This document shows positions 8,123 through 18,438 of a stretch of 64,000 bases of DNA, in pieces (positions within the stretch are counted from its first letter, which is position 1; each line of letters starts with the position of its first letter). The stretch comes from Gemmatimonadaceae bacterium (lineage in GTDB: Bacteria; Gemmatimonadota; Gemmatimonadetes; Gemmatimonadales; Gemmatimonadaceae). Below the pieces are notes generated by a model, which did not search any database, was not told where the DNA came from, and worked only from the letters and a program-made list of their open reading frames with translations. The position numbers and the translations under genes are program-made. Location: assembly GCA_020851035.1 (NCBI GenBank), contig JADZDM010000007.1, positions 62,001 to 126,000 of the forward strand, in the 5' to 3' direction.

Positions 8123-9775
8123 CTACATCCGCTCCGGGGCGGACAGGCCGAGCACGGCGAGGGCATTCGCGAGCACGACGCGGGTGGCGTTGGCCAGCAC
8201 GAGGCGCGCCTGCATGATGGGTGGTGGTTCGTTCAGGATGTGATGCTTGTGGTACCAGGTGTGCACGAGCGCCGCGGTCTTCTCCAGCCAGTTGGCCAGC
8301 CGGTGCGGTTCCAGCGCCTGCGCCGTGCCGGCGAGGAGCGCCGGGAAGTCGGCCAGCGCCTTCACCAGCTCGCGCTCCTCCGGCTCCACCAGCACGCCCA
8401 GGTCGACGCCCGCGCCGGTGACCGAGGCGGGGTCGATCGCGCCGACGCGGAAGATGCCGCACAGCCGTGCATGCGCCATCTGGATGTAGTACACGGGATT
8501 GGCCTCCGACTGGGAGCGGGCGAGGTCGATGTCGAAGACGAGCTGCGAGTCGCCCTTCCGCATCACGAAGAAGTACCGGACGGCGTCACGTCCGACCTCC
8601 TCGATGAGGTCCCGCACGGTCACGTAGCTGCCGGCGCGCTTGGAAATCTTCACCTCCTCGCCGCCGCGCATCACCGTCACCATCTGGTGCAGCACGTAGT
8701 CGGGGTATCCCTCCGGGATGCCCACGCCCAGCGCCTGCAGGCCGGCGCGGACCCGCGTCACGGTGGAGTGGTGGTCGGAGCCCTGCACGTTGATCGCACG
8801 TGAGAAGCCGCGCTCCCACTTCGTCACGTGGTAGGCCACGTCCGGCACGAAGTAGGTGTATTCCCCGCCCTTCTCCGCCGAGCGCTTCATCACGCGGTCC
8901 TGGTCATCCCCGAAGTCGGTGGTGCGGAGCCAGAGGGCACCGTCCTTCTCGTAGGTGAAGCCACTCTGCACCAGCGCGGCCACGGTCTCCTCCACCTTGC
9001 CGTCGGTGTAGAGGGAACTCTCGAGGTAGTAGGTGTCGAACACCACCCCGAAGGCCTTCAGGTCCAGGTCCTGCTCGGCGCGCAGCGCGGCCACCGCGAA
9101 GCGGCGGATCGCGTCGCTGTCGGCGACCGCGGCATCGTCAGGATGCGCGGCGCGGTACGCCGCGGCGATCTCCCGGATGTAGTCGCCGTGATAGCCGTTC
9201 TCGGGAAACGCGATCTCCGCGCCGCCCAGCTCCTGTGCGCGCAGCTGCACGCTGCGCTGCAGCGTGTTGATCTGGCCGCCGCCGTCGTTGTAGTAGAATT
9301 CGCGGCTCACCTTCCAGCCGGTCCACTCGAGCAGCGTGCTGATGGCGTCGCCGAGCGCGGCCTGCCGGCCGTGGCCGACGTGCAGCGGCCCGGTGGGGTT
9401 CGCCGACACGAACTCGATCACCACCGGCCGGCCGGCCCCCTCGCTGCCCCGCCCGTACGCGGCGCCGCTGGCGATGATCGCCGGCAGCACGCGCGTGAGC
9501 GCGCCGGTGTCGACGCGGAAGTTCAGGAATCCCGGGCCCGCGATCTCGGCCGCACTGATCCCGACCCCGCCCAGGTCCATCGTGGCCACCAGCTGCGTCG
9601 CCACGTCCTTCGGCGCCCGCTTCAGCGGCCGGGCGAGCATCATGGCCGCGTTCGTCGACCACTCGCCGAACGCGGGATCGCGCGGACGTTCGACCACCGC
9701 GACGAAGTCGTCCGGCGCACCGAGCGTCCGTGCCGCGCGCTCGATCTCCGCGCGCAGCGTGTCGGGCGAGCTCAC
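8123..9775 (-). CDS. argS: Arginyl-tRNA synthetase
   Basis: A 550-residue class I synthetase that charges tRNA-Arg. The N-terminal additional domain (Add1) is followed by the adenylate site: FVSANPTGPLHVGHGRQAALGD near residue 120 contains the HIGH-type motif HVGH. The KMSKS equivalent is KISKRAGSYVTVRDLIEEVG near residue 365. The C-terminal helical anticodon domain ends NALAVLGLSAPERM, typical for ArgS. GTG at 9775 overlaps the stop of the preceding gene by GTGA. Confidence 0.96.
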   Translation of the reverse strand: MSSPDTLRAEIERAARTLGAPDDFVAVVERPRDPAFGEWSTNAAMMLARPLKRAPKDVATQLVATMDLGGVGISAAEIAGPGFLNFRVDTGALTRVLPAIIASGAAYGRGSEGAGRPVVIEFVSANPTGPLHVGHGRQAALGDAISTLLEWTGWKVSREFYYNDGGGQINTLQRSVQLRAQELGGAEIAFPENGYHGDYIREIAAAYRAAHPDDAAVADSDAIRRFAVAALRAEQDLDLKAFGVVFDTYYLESSLYTDGKVEETVAALVQSGFTYEKDGALWLRTTDFGDDQDRVMKRSAEKGGEYTYFVPDVAYHVTKWERGFSRAINVQGSDHHSTVTRVRAGLQALGVGIPEGYPDYVLHQMVTVMRGGEEVKISKRAGSYVTVRDLIEEVGRDAVRYFFVMRKGDSQLVFDIDLARSQSEANPVYYIQMAHARLCGIFRVGAIDPASVTGAGVDLGVLVEPEERELVKALADFPALLAGTAQALEPHRLANWLEKTAALVHTWYHKHHILNEPPPIMQARLVLANATRVVLANALAVLGLSAPERM

Positions 9776-10119
9776 GATGCGGCTGGACCGCTGCCCGACG
9801 ACGGCTTCGGATCGCTCTTGGCCGGCGCGGCCTTGGACTCCGACGCGGTCGTGCCGGCATCCGCCTTCGGTTTGGCCCCCCCTTCGGACGTGGAGGGGGC
9901 CGAGGGCTTCGGCGCATCCCCCTGCGTGCGATGGGCATTGCGGCCGTAGTCGGTCAGGTAGAATCCCGAGCCCTTGAACAGCAGGGCCGCGCCGCCGGAG
10001 ATGATCCGCACCGCGGTCCCCTCACCGTTGGGGTTCGGGATCTCGGCGGGAACTTCGGAGATCTTGAAGGACCGCTCGATGATCGTGCCATCGGGCAGGC
10101 GAAACTCGTAAGTGGGCAT
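9772..10119 (-). CDS. FmdB-like small protein lacking the zinc-ribbon cysteines
   Basis: A 115-residue protein. Residues 1-60 follow the pattern of FmdB/CxxC_CxxC_SSSS regulatory proteins: MPTYEFRLPDG at the start, RIISGGAALLFKGSGFYLTDY in the middle. Typical members carry two CxxC pairs forming a zinc ribbon, but this protein has no cysteine at all; the expected positions read LPDG and NPNG. Residues 65-115 are a low-complexity Ser/Ala/Pro/Lys tail. ATG at 10119 is favoured over the ATG at 10146 because MPTYE is the family start. It is the first gene of the long argS to nusB transcript, with a promoter candidate about 35 bases upstream. The function of the family is not firmly known. Confidence 0.8.
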   Translation of the reverse strand: MPTYEFRLPDGTIIERSFKISEVPAEIPNPNGEGTAVRIISGGAALLFKGSGFYLTDYGRNAHRTQGDAPKPSAPSTSEGGAKPKADAGTTASESKAAPAKSDPKPSSGSGPAAS

Positions 10120-10152
10120 GACTCCGGCACTTGGAAGAGACGACAACCATGC

Positions 10153-10181
10153 AAGCTAGCCGGGCCGTGATGGGCATTCAA
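10153..10181 (-). promoter_or_regulatory. Sigma-70 type promoter for the FmdB-like/argS/rib transcript
   Basis: On the minus strand TTGAAT (10176-10181) is separated by 17 bases from TAGCTT (10153-10158). The -35 matches four of six consensus positions and the -10 fits TAnnnT. Transcription would start near 10146, about 27 bases before ATG 10119. It lies in the 117-base gap between divergent genes, where a promoter is required. The match is by eye only. Confidence 0.5.
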
Positions 10182-10236
10182 CGGCGCCCCGGGCTCGCGG
10201 GGGACGGCAACCGGCGTCGAGGGGTAACAGCAGGCC

Positions 10237-10845
10237 GTGCGCATCGGCCACCAAATTCGTGGCCCGCGCGGACCCGGCCCGGCCACCCCCAAGCCCACCG
10301 CCGGCACCAAGTCACACCCCGCGTCACCCAACGACGCCGCGCCCCCGTCCAGCCCCCACGCTGCCCTCGCCACCTTCGGCGCCGGCTGCTTCTGGGGCGT
10401 CGAGCAGATCCTCTCCCGACTCCCGGGTGTGACGGGCACGGCCGTCGGGTACATGGGCGGTGGCATCTGCGCACCGACCGACGAACAGCCCTGCAGCGAC
10501 ACGACCCGTCGCGCCGAGGTGGTCCAGGTCACGTTCGACCCGGCCATGCTGCCATATGAGCAGTTGATCGACGTCTTCTGGCGCCTCCACGACCCGGCCC
10601 AGGTGAACCGCGAGGGGCCGGACATCGGGCGCCAGGCCCGGAGCGTGGCCTACACGCACGACGCGGAACAGGAGCACATCGCCCGCGCGACGTTCTGGAC
10701 GGGCGAGGCGTACCACCTGCAATACTTCGACCGCCGTGGGGTGGAAGGGTGCCACCTCTACCCGGCCTGGGAGCGCGCCAAAGACCGGGCACACGCAGAC
10801 CCGGACCGGAATCCGGTGACAGTGCACACAACCGGAATCCGGTGA
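10237..10845 (+). CDS. msrA: Peptide-methionine (S)-S-oxide reductase
   Basis: A 202-residue MsrA, which reduces methionine S-sulfoxide in damaged proteins. The catalytic motif GCFWG sits at residues 50-54 with Cys51 as nucleophile, followed by GVTGTAVGYMGG, the AEVVQVTFDP strand, the YEQLIDVFWRLHDP helix, and GEAYHLQYFDRRG near the C terminus. The N-terminal 40 residues are Pro/Ala-rich and poorly constrained, so the GTG at 10237 is tentative. The last 12 residues (RNPVTVHTTGIR) are encoded by the first copies of the downstream repeat array, so the natural stop was probably replaced when the repeats arose. Confidence 0.92.
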   Translation: MRIGHQIRGPRGPGPATPKPTAGTKSHPASPNDAAPPSSPHAALATFGAGCFWGVEQILSRLPGVTGTAVGYMGGGICAPTDEQPCSDTTRRAEVVQVTFDPAMLPYEQLIDVFWRLHDPAQVNREGPDIGRQARSVAYTHDAEQEHIARATFWTGEAYHLQYFDRRGVEGCHLYPAWERAKDRAHADPDRNPVTVHTTGIR

Positions 10846-11028
10846 CAGTGCACACAGCAATCCGGTGACAGTGCACGAATTGCGGCGTTCGTGCACTGTC
10901 ACCAGATATTCGCGAGCTCTCGCAACAGGTGCACTGTCACCGATTTTCCCCCGCAATCCGTGCACTGTCACCGATTCTCCCAATTCGTGCACTGTCACCG
11001 ATTTTCCAATTCGTGCACTGTCACCGAT
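10811..11028. repeat. Array of eight GTGACAGTGCAC elements in two opposed blocks
   Basis: Three copies read GTGACAGTGCAC on the plus strand (10816-10827, 10842-10853, 10865-10876) inside a longer unit AATCCGGTGACAGTGCAC. Five copies have the reverse complement GTGCACTGTCAC (10891-10902, 10929-10940, 10960-10971, 10987-10998, 11013-11024), mostly followed by CGATT. Start-to-start spacing is 26, 23, 26, 38, 31, 27 and 26 bases. The longer units of the two blocks are the same element in opposite orientation, differing by one C. The core contains the palindrome GTGCAC. The array begins inside the 3' end of msrA and fills the space before the next gene. It resembles REP-type or operator clusters; no transposase is near. 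Confidence 0.9.
10865..10902. other. Perfect hairpin where the two repeat blocks meet
   Basis: The last left-hand unit and the first right-hand unit form a 15-base perfect inverted repeat, GTGACAGTGCACGAA and TTCGTGCACTGTCAC, with an 8-base loop TTGCGGCG. It lies 20 bases after the msrA stop. There is no T-run on either strand, so it is not a classical intrinsic terminator, but such a stem in mRNA could block 3' exonucleases or slow polymerase. Confidence 0.75.
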
Positions 11029-11080
11029 TTTCCCACCGATTGGCCGTGCCACCGGCCTTCCTGCACCGAACGGCTTGCTG

Positions 11081-11731
11081 ATGCGACTGCTCATCCTCGG
11101 CGCGTCCGGGGGCTGTGGCCAGTGGCTCACGCGCATCGCCGTGGCGCGCGGTCACGAGGTGACGGCCCTGGTCCGTGGCACCGCCCGGACGTCGCAGGCG
11201 CTGGCGGGCGCCACGATCGTGCGTGGAGACGTGCTGGATCCCGCGTGTCTCCCGTCAGTGCTCCGGCGACAGGACGTCGTGCTCTCGGCACTCGGCATGC
11301 GGCGCGCCAGCCGCAATCCATGGTCCGCACTGCTGTCGCCGCCGGACTTCACCGCGCGTGCAGTCCGCGGCCTGATCCCCGCCATGGAACACGCCGGCGT
11401 CACGCGGCTGGTGGCGATCAGCGCCGCCGGCGTCGGCGACAGCGACAGCCAGCTGACCTGGCCGGTGCGCAGGCTGCTGAGCCTTGGCAATGTCGGCGTC
11501 GCGTACCGCGACCTTGCGGTCATGGAATCGGAGCTCGCAGCGAGCCGCCTCGACTGGCTGGTGGTGCGGCCGGTGGCGCTGGTCGATGGCGAGGTGACCG
11601 GGACCGCGAGCGCAGTCACGCGCTTCGGGCTCGCCTCCACCATCCGGCGCGCCGACGTCGCGCAGTGGATGGTCGAAGCAGCGGAATCCGTGCCGCAGCG
11701 CGCGTCGCGTTTCGTGACACTCGGCTCCTGA
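11081..11731 (+). CDS. NAD(P)-binding epimerase/NmrA-like protein
   Basis: A 216-residue atypical short-chain dehydrogenase-like protein. The Rossmann dinucleotide motif GASGGCGQWL lies at residues 7-16, followed by an arginine (ALVRGTAR) suggesting NADPH preference and by GDVLDP. The segment LVAISAAGVGDSD replaces the usual Ser-Tyr-Lys catalytic region; there is a Tyr at VAYRDLAVME but no YxxxK. This pattern is common in NmrA, SDR_a5 or flavin-reductase-like proteins, some of which sense redox state rather than catalyse. The ATG at 11081 was chosen at the Rossmann strand; the frame is open back to 10865 but only through the repeat array. It ends 24 bases from the convergent mutase gene. Confidence 0.8.
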   Translation: MRLLILGASGGCGQWLTRIAVARGHEVTALVRGTARTSQALAGATIVRGDVLDPACLPSVLRRQDVVLSALGMRRASRNPWSALLSPPDFTARAVRGLIPAMEHAGVTRLVAISAAGVGDSDSQLTWPVRRLLSLGNVGVAYRDLAVMESELAASRLDWLVVRPVALVDGEVTGTASAVTRFGLASTIRRADVAQWMVEAAESVPQRASRFVTLGS

Positions 11732-11755
11732 CACCATCCGACAGGGACGCGGTGT

Positions 11756-13359
<1,604 letters not shown>

Positions 13360-13363
<4 letters not shown>

Positions 13364-14388
13364 GCCGTGGCCGCTGCGGGGGCCAGCATCTCGATCGCCG
13401 TCTCGACGTCGCCCTTGCTGCCAAGGTACAGCGGCGTGCGCTCGTGCAACTCGGCCGGCTGCACGTCGAGGATGCGGATGCGGCCGTTGCTGCCTGCGCC
13501 ACCGGCCTGCTCGCACACGAACGCCAGCGGGTTGGCCTCGTAGAGCAACCGCAGCTTGCCCTTCGGCGACATCGTGTTGGCCGGGTACACGAACACGCCC
13601 CCGGCCAGCAGGTTGCGGTGGAAGTCCGCCACCAGCGACCCCACGTAGCGCACGTTGTGCGCCTGCTGCTGCCCGTCGAGGCCGCGGTAGCGCCGCATCA
13701 GCGCCTTCACGTTCTCGTCCCAGTACTGCTCGTACGAGTCGTTCACCGACAGGAACTTGCCGCGGTGCGGGGTGCGGATGTTCGGGTGCGAGAGCAGGAA
13801 CTCGCCGATCGAGGGATCGAGCGTGAAGCCATGCACACCCTGGCCGGTGGTGTAGACCATCATCGTGCTCGAGCCGTAGATGATGTACCCCGCCGCGACC
13901 TGCCGCCGCCCGGGCTGGAGGAAGTCCTCCAGCTCACCCTGCCGGCCGTTGGTGATCTTGCGCACCACGGAGAAGATCGTGCCCACCGGCACGTTGACGT
14001 CGATGTTCGACGAGCCGTCCAGCGGGTCGAACATCAGGCAGTACTTCCCGGTGCGGAAGCGGTCCGGGATCGGGATGATGTCCGGCTCCTCCTCGGAGGC
14101 CATGGCGCAGAGGCGGCCACCGTGGTCCATCGCCTTGATCATGATGTCGTTGGACAGCACGTCGAGCTTCTGCTGCGTCTCGCCCTGCACGTTCTCGTTC
14201 TCGGTCGCACCGATGATGTCGACCAGCCCGGCCATGCGGACCTTGTTCGAGATCATCTTCGCGGCCAGCGCGACGTCGTACAGGATGCCCGAGAGCTCAC
14301 CGCTCGCCTCGGGGTAGAGGCGCTCCTGCTCGATGATGAACCGCTCGATGGTGACGACGGAAACGGGGGTGTGGTTGACCACGGTCAC
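13360..14388 (-). CDS. fbp: Class I fructose-1,6-bisphosphatase
   Basis: A 342-residue FBPase that hydrolyses fructose 1,6-bisphosphate in gluconeogenesis. The metal site [20 protein letters not shown] near residue 110 is intact, as are ASEEEPD near 88 and the late [19 protein letters not shown] and [13 protein letters not shown] blocks that bind phosphate. GTG at 14388 shares a GTGA overlap with the gene upstream and fits the family length; the open frame continues upstream but only through the other gene. It lies directly before the mutase gene, so both may serve carbon entry from propionate or succinate into sugar synthesis. Confidence 0.96.
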
Positions 14389-14813
14389 GCGCCCGGAGGA
14401 AGGTTGGACGGCCAGGGCCGTTTGTAACGCGTTGCAGCCCAGGCATCGGCGTCCGCCTCGAAGCGGTTGCCGGCATACCCGCGCGTGAGCGATTCCCACA
14501 CGTACAGCAGCGGGAATGCCAGTGACCCGGCGAACTGCTCGGCATGCCGATGCTCGTGCAAGAGTAACGCGGGCTCCCACGCGACGCCGGGCGCGAGGTA
14601 GACGGTGCGCCACAGCGTGATGCCCTGAACTGACGACTGACCGAGGCACCAGCCACCAACCCGCGGCGGCAGCCCGCCGCGGCGCCACCGCACCGTCGTG
14701 AGCTCCGGCCACCGCTCAGCCAGCCGCTCGGGCAGCGCCGCCGGCTCCCCGATCAGGGGGCGGACGAACCGGTGCCGGAACCACGAGGTAGCGCGGGTGA
14801 GGAGAGTGTCCAT
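14385..14813 (-). CDS. Small putative zinc metallopeptidase-like protein (HExxH)
   Basis: A 142-residue protein not assigned to a named family. [12 protein letters not shown] has an exact HExxH match at residues 86-90 and is followed at 119-125 by EADADAW, which could give the third zinc ligand as in gluzincins; this spacing of about 29 residues is plausible. A hydrophobic helix [13 protein letters not shown] (97-109) lies between. There is no signal peptide. Activity is inferred only from the motif; related small proteins are mostly uncharacterised. ATG at 14813 overlaps the comEC 3' end by 61 bases, and the stop shares GTGA with fbp. Confidence 0.6.
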   Translation of the reverse strand: MDTLLTRATSWFRHRFVRPLIGEPAALPERLAERWPELTTVRWRRGGLPPRVGGWCLGQSSVQGITLWRTVYLAPGVAWEPALLLHEHRHAEQFAGSLAFPLLYVWESLTRGYAGNRFEADADAWAATRYKRPWPSNLPPGA

Positions 14814-17017
14814 GCTCGAGCGGCGGTGGCGATGACCAGATCCCGGCCATCCGTACTCACGACAGTCGTTCCGGCCACATCGGTCCGCAAGAGCGGAACC
14901 GACCGCCGGGCGTATTCGGCCACGACCTCGGGGGAGGGATGCCCATACGAATTACCCCGCCCGACCGAGACCAGCGCCACCCGGGGGCGGACCGCGTCGA
15001 GGAAGTCGCTGCCAGAACTCGTCCGGCTGCCGTGATGCCCGACCTTCAGCACGTCGGCACGCAGCCACGCCGGCGGGACGTGCTGCAGCAGCCAGTCCTC
15101 CTCGGCGATCTCGGCGTCGCCCACCAGCAGCATCGCGATGCGCCCGAACTCCACCCGGAGGACCGTGCTGGCGAGGTTGGCGTCGTCGAGGCCCGCCGTC
15201 CAGGACGAGTCGGGGGCCAGGAACCGGAACGTCACCCCGTCCAGGTCGAGCGTGTCACCCGGGTGCACGCGCTGCCAGCGCACGCGGTGCACCGCCGCGC
15301 TCTCGAGCGACGCCCGGTACGCCGCGGTGGCTCCGGCGAACGCACCGTCGAGGTAGCGTGCCGGTGGCATCCGCCCGAGCAGCGCCGGCGCGCCACCCAC
15401 GTGGTCGAGATGAGGGTGCGAGAGCACGAACGCCTCGAGGGGGCCGCCGATGCGCCGCAGGTAGGGGAGCACCGTCCGGCGCCCGCGATCGAGCCCGGGC
15501 GCGCCCCCACCCGCGTCGACGACGACCCAGCGCCCCCGCGGCGTGCGGACGGCAATGGCGTCGCCCTGCCCCACGTCCAGCATGTGCAACTCGAGCCGTC
15601 CGGAACCACGCGGGGCGCCCAGTCCCGACCACACCAGCACCACGACGCTGCCGGCGGCGGCGAGCAGGGCCGGCCCCGCGTCCCGCCGGACCATGGCCGC
15701 CAGCAGTGCGCCCGAGACCACCCCGCCGAGCACCGCCGCGTTCAGCGTCGGCGTGAGGTCGGTTGCCGCCCACGTCGGCGCGGCGGCGCGGACCGCGACA
15801 CCGTCGATCAGCGCGAGCAGCGGATGCACCGCACCCGCCACGAAGCGTGCGACGGCCGGCCAGGGCGAGCAGGCCAGCGCGAGGAAGAGCGTCGGTTGCA
15901 GCACGGTGACCAGCGGCGCCACCACGATGTTCGCGGCCGGCGCGATGAGGCTGATGGTGCCGAAGTGCCAGGCGATGAGTGGCGCCGAGGCCAGGCTCGC
16001 CACGACGCTGGCCACGAACTCGCGTCGCAGCGATCCGCGCCACCCGCCGCCGCTCCAGCCGACACGGCGCACGAGGCGCGCGCTGGCGGCCAGCGCGACG
16101 ACACCGAGCACCGACAGCTGCCAGCCGAGGTCGAGCGGGGCCGCCGCATCGGCGAGCACCGGGATCAGCGCACCGAGCACCAGCACCGACCACGGCGACG
16201 CGGGGCGTTGGCGGAGCCTGGCGACCATCACGCTGCCGAACATCACCGCGGCCCGCACCGCCGGTGGCGGCAGGCCAAGCACCACGACGTAGCCGGCGGT
16301 GAGCGCGAGCGAGGCGAGCGTGGCGGCGCGCAGCGAGAGGCGCAACGCACTGCCCAGGAGCAGCAACGCCCCCGCGATGATGGCGACGTGCACCCCCGAG
16401 ACCGAGAGGAGGTGCACCAGGCCGGCTCGCGCCCATCGCTGGCGCATCTCCGGATCGATGAGGTGCATGTCGGCCAGCAGGAGTGCCCTCGCCATGGGTG
16501 CGTCGCCGGCGAAGGTCGAGTCGACGCGACGCACGCCGGCCGCCCGCAGGCCGGCGCGACGCAGCAGATCGCCGGTGGGCGTGACGGTGGCGATCGTGAC
16601 GACGAGTCCCGCGCGCGATGGCTCCGGTCGTGACGCCGTGCGAAGCCAGATCCCGCCGCGCACGCCGACCCGGGCCCGGATGCGCCCCGTGGTCTCACAT
16701 CCGCCGCGGTGGGGACGGAAACGCGCCGGCGCCATCCCGCCCGAATCGGCATCGAAGTCCGCGACGACCTCCACCTGGCTGCTCCGCATGAGCAGCGCCC
16801 TGCAGTGTGCCTCACGCCATCGGATGGCCGTGGCGCGCGCGCCGGCGGCGAGGGCCAGTGCCACCGTCGCGAGGATCGCGAGCCGGCCGCTGCGTCGCAC
16901 CATGCGGGCGATGCACAACACGGCCACCGCGCTCCCCGCGGCAACCGACGTGACGCCCGCACTCCCTGCCGCCGAGCCGATGATGTAGCAGGCGAGGATC
17001 CACGAGGTGGCGGGCAT
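14753..17017 (-). CDS. comEC: ComEC/Rec2-type DNA internalisation protein
   Basis: A 754-residue inner-membrane channel protein for uptake of transforming DNA. It has N-terminal membrane helices, a DUF4131-like extracytoplasmic part, and then the competence domain, marked by GLVHLLSVSGVHVAIIAGALLLL near residue 200 and a series of about eight helices. The C-terminal third is a metallo-beta-lactamase domain: LHMLDVGQGDAIAV near 484, VLSHPHLDHVGG near 535 and LKVGHHGSRTSSGS near 668. It lies 79 bases after miaB and has no comEA or other competence gene near. The last part overlaps the small HExxH gene. Confidence 0.93.
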   Translation of the reverse strand: MPATSWILACYIIGSAAGSAGVTSVAAGSAVAVLCIARMVRRSGRLAILATVALALAAGARATAIRWREAHCRALLMRSSQVEVVADFDADSGGMAPARFRPHRGGCETTGRIRARVGVRGGIWLRTASRPEPSRAGLVVTIATVTPTGDLLRRAGLRAAGVRRVDSTFAGDAPMARALLLADMHLIDPEMRQRWARAGLVHLLSVSGVHVAIIAGALLLLGSALRLSLRAATLASLALTAGYVVVLGLPPPAVRAAVMFGSVMVARLRQRPASPWSVLVLGALIPVLADAAAPLDLGWQLSVLGVVALAASARLVRRVGWSGGGWRGSLRREFVASVVASLASAPLIAWHFGTISLIAPAANIVVAPLVTVLQPTLFLALACSPWPAVARFVAGAVHPLLALIDGVAVRAAAPTWAATDLTPTLNAAVLGGVVSGALLAAMVRRDAGPALLAAAGSVVVLVWSGLGAPRGSGRLELHMLDVGQGDAIAVRTPRGRWVVVDAGGGAPGLDRGRRTVLPYLRRIGGPLEAFVLSHPHLDHVGGAPALLGRMPPARYLDGAFAGATAAYRASLESAAVHRVRWQRVHPGDTLDLDGVTFRFLAPDSSWTAGLDDANLASTVLRVEFGRIAMLLVGDAEIAEEDWLLQHVPPAWLRADVLKVGHHGSRTSSGSDFLDAVRPRVALVSVGRGNSYGHPSPEVVAEYARRSVPLLRTDVAGTTVVSTDGRDLVIATAARAWTLSSPALPRGSGTGSSAP

Positions 17018-17096
17018 GGCGACACCATGCGGCCCGTCGCCCCGGCGCGCACATCAGGCGAGCGCACGCGGCATCATCCGCGCGCGCGCCGCCGTG

Positions 17097-18431
17097 TCAG
17101 CCCGCCATTGGCAGGGCGGCGCGCGCAGCCACCGGCGCCCCGGTGAAGGTGTGGCCGGTGGTCCCGGTGATCTCCACCGTCATGTAGCTGCCGATGAGCG
17201 ACGCATCCCCCTGCACGAGGATGGTGCGGAAGTCACGGGTCCGACCCTGGAGGAGGTCGCCACGCCGCGCCAGTTTCTCGACCAGGATCTCGTGGCGCGT
17301 GCCCAGCAGGCGCATGTTCACCGCGCGACTGTCGGCCCGGATCGTCTCCACGAGCTGCAGCAGCCGCGCGCCCGCCACCTCGTCCGGCACCGTCTCCTCG
17401 GCCGCCATCCGCGTGGCGGGCGTGCCTTCACGGGCCGAGAACTTGAAGGTGAAGGCATCCATGAAGCCGACCTCCCGGCAGGCGCTGAGCGTTTCCGCGA
17501 AATCGTCGTCGGTCTCGCCCGGGAACCCGACGATGATGTCCGTGGTCAGCACGATCGACGGGATCGCCGCGCGCAGGCGTGCGACACACTCCATGAACCC
17601 CTCGCGCGTGTAGCGCCGCAGCATGCGGCGCAGTGTGCGCGTGGAGCCGCTCTGCATCGGCAGGTGCACGTGCTCGCAGACCGTGGGTGTCTCCGCCATC
17701 GCGGCGATCACGCGGTCGCTGAAGTCATTCGGGTGCGGGCTCGTGTAGCGGAGGCGGCGCAGGCCGGGCACGCGGCCGACGGCGCGCAGCAGGTCGGCGA
17801 AATCGTGGCGGCCGTCGTTGTAGCTGTTGACCGTCTGCCCGAGCAGCACGATCTCCGACATGCCATCCGCCACCACCTGCTCCGCCTCCCGCAACACGTC
17901 GTCCAGCCGGCGGCTGCGCTCGCTGCCGCGGGTGGTCGGCACGATGCAGTAGGTGCACCGGTAGTCGCAGCCGCGCTGCACGGGGATCCACGCCTTCACC
18001 CGGTCGAAGCGGCGCGGCGTGAAGTCCTCGTAGTGCTCCTCGAGGTCGAAGGTGGTGGCGGTGGTGCGGGCGCCGTGGCGTGCGCCGTCCACCAGCGACG
18101 GCAGGGCGCGATACCCGTCCGGGCCGATCACCAGCGACACATGCTTCGCCTGCTCCAGCAGCCGCGGGCCGAGGCGCTGCGCCATGCACCCGGTCACCCC
18201 CATCACGGTGTCCGCCTTCATGTGGCGCTTCAGTTCACCCAGGCGGCCGATCACGCGCTGCTCGGCGTGGTCGCGGATGGCGCAGGTGTTGAGCAGGATC
18301 ACATCCGCGCCATCCGGCACGTCCACCACGGCGTAGCCGGCGTCCACGAGCTTGCCGAGCATGAGCTCGGAATCGCTCACGTTCATCTGGCAGCCGTAGG
18401 TCTCGATGAAGACGGTGGGGCGCAGCGGCAT
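17097..18431 (-). CDS. miaB: tRNA-2-methylthio-N6-dimethylallyladenosine synthase
   Basis: A 444-residue radical-SAM methylthiotransferase that adds a methylthio group to i6A37 of tRNAs reading codons starting with U. The N-terminal UPF0004 domain has ETYGCQMN and LLNTCAIRDHAEQ, providing three cysteines of the auxiliary cluster with GVTGCMAQR. The radical-SAM cluster is CDYRCTYC near residue 150, inside GCDYRCTYCIVPTTRG. The C-terminal TRAM domain is visible from about 375. ATG at 18431 is the family start; it is seven bases after mtaB. MiaB is favoured over RimO by the NTCAIRDHAE and PTTRG signatures. Confidence 0.95.
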   Translation of the reverse strand: MPLRPTVFIETYGCQMNVSDSELMLGKLVDAGYAVVDVPDGADVILLNTCAIRDHAEQRVIGRLGELKRHMKADTVMGVTGCMAQRLGPRLLEQAKHVSLVIGPDGYRALPSLVDGARHGARTTATTFDLEEHYEDFTPRRFDRVKAWIPVQRGCDYRCTYCIVPTTRGSERSRRLDDVLREAEQVVADGMSEIVLLGQTVNSYNDGRHDFADLLRAVGRVPGLRRLRYTSPHPNDFSDRVIAAMAETPTVCEHVHLPMQSGSTRTLRRMLRRYTREGFMECVARLRAAIPSIVLTTDIIVGFPGETDDDFAETLSACREVGFMDAFTFKFSAREGTPATRMAAEETVPDEVAGARLLQLVETIRADSRAVNMRLLGTRHEILVEKLARRGDLLQGRTRDFRTILVQGDASLIGSYMTVEITGTTGHTFTGAPVAARAALPMAG

Positions 18432-18438
18432 GGACGAG

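Noticed and set aside
10811-11028. CRISPR array
   Set aside because: The repeat core is only 12 bases, units occur in both orientations, and spacers are short, unequal and partly similar. No cas gene is present.
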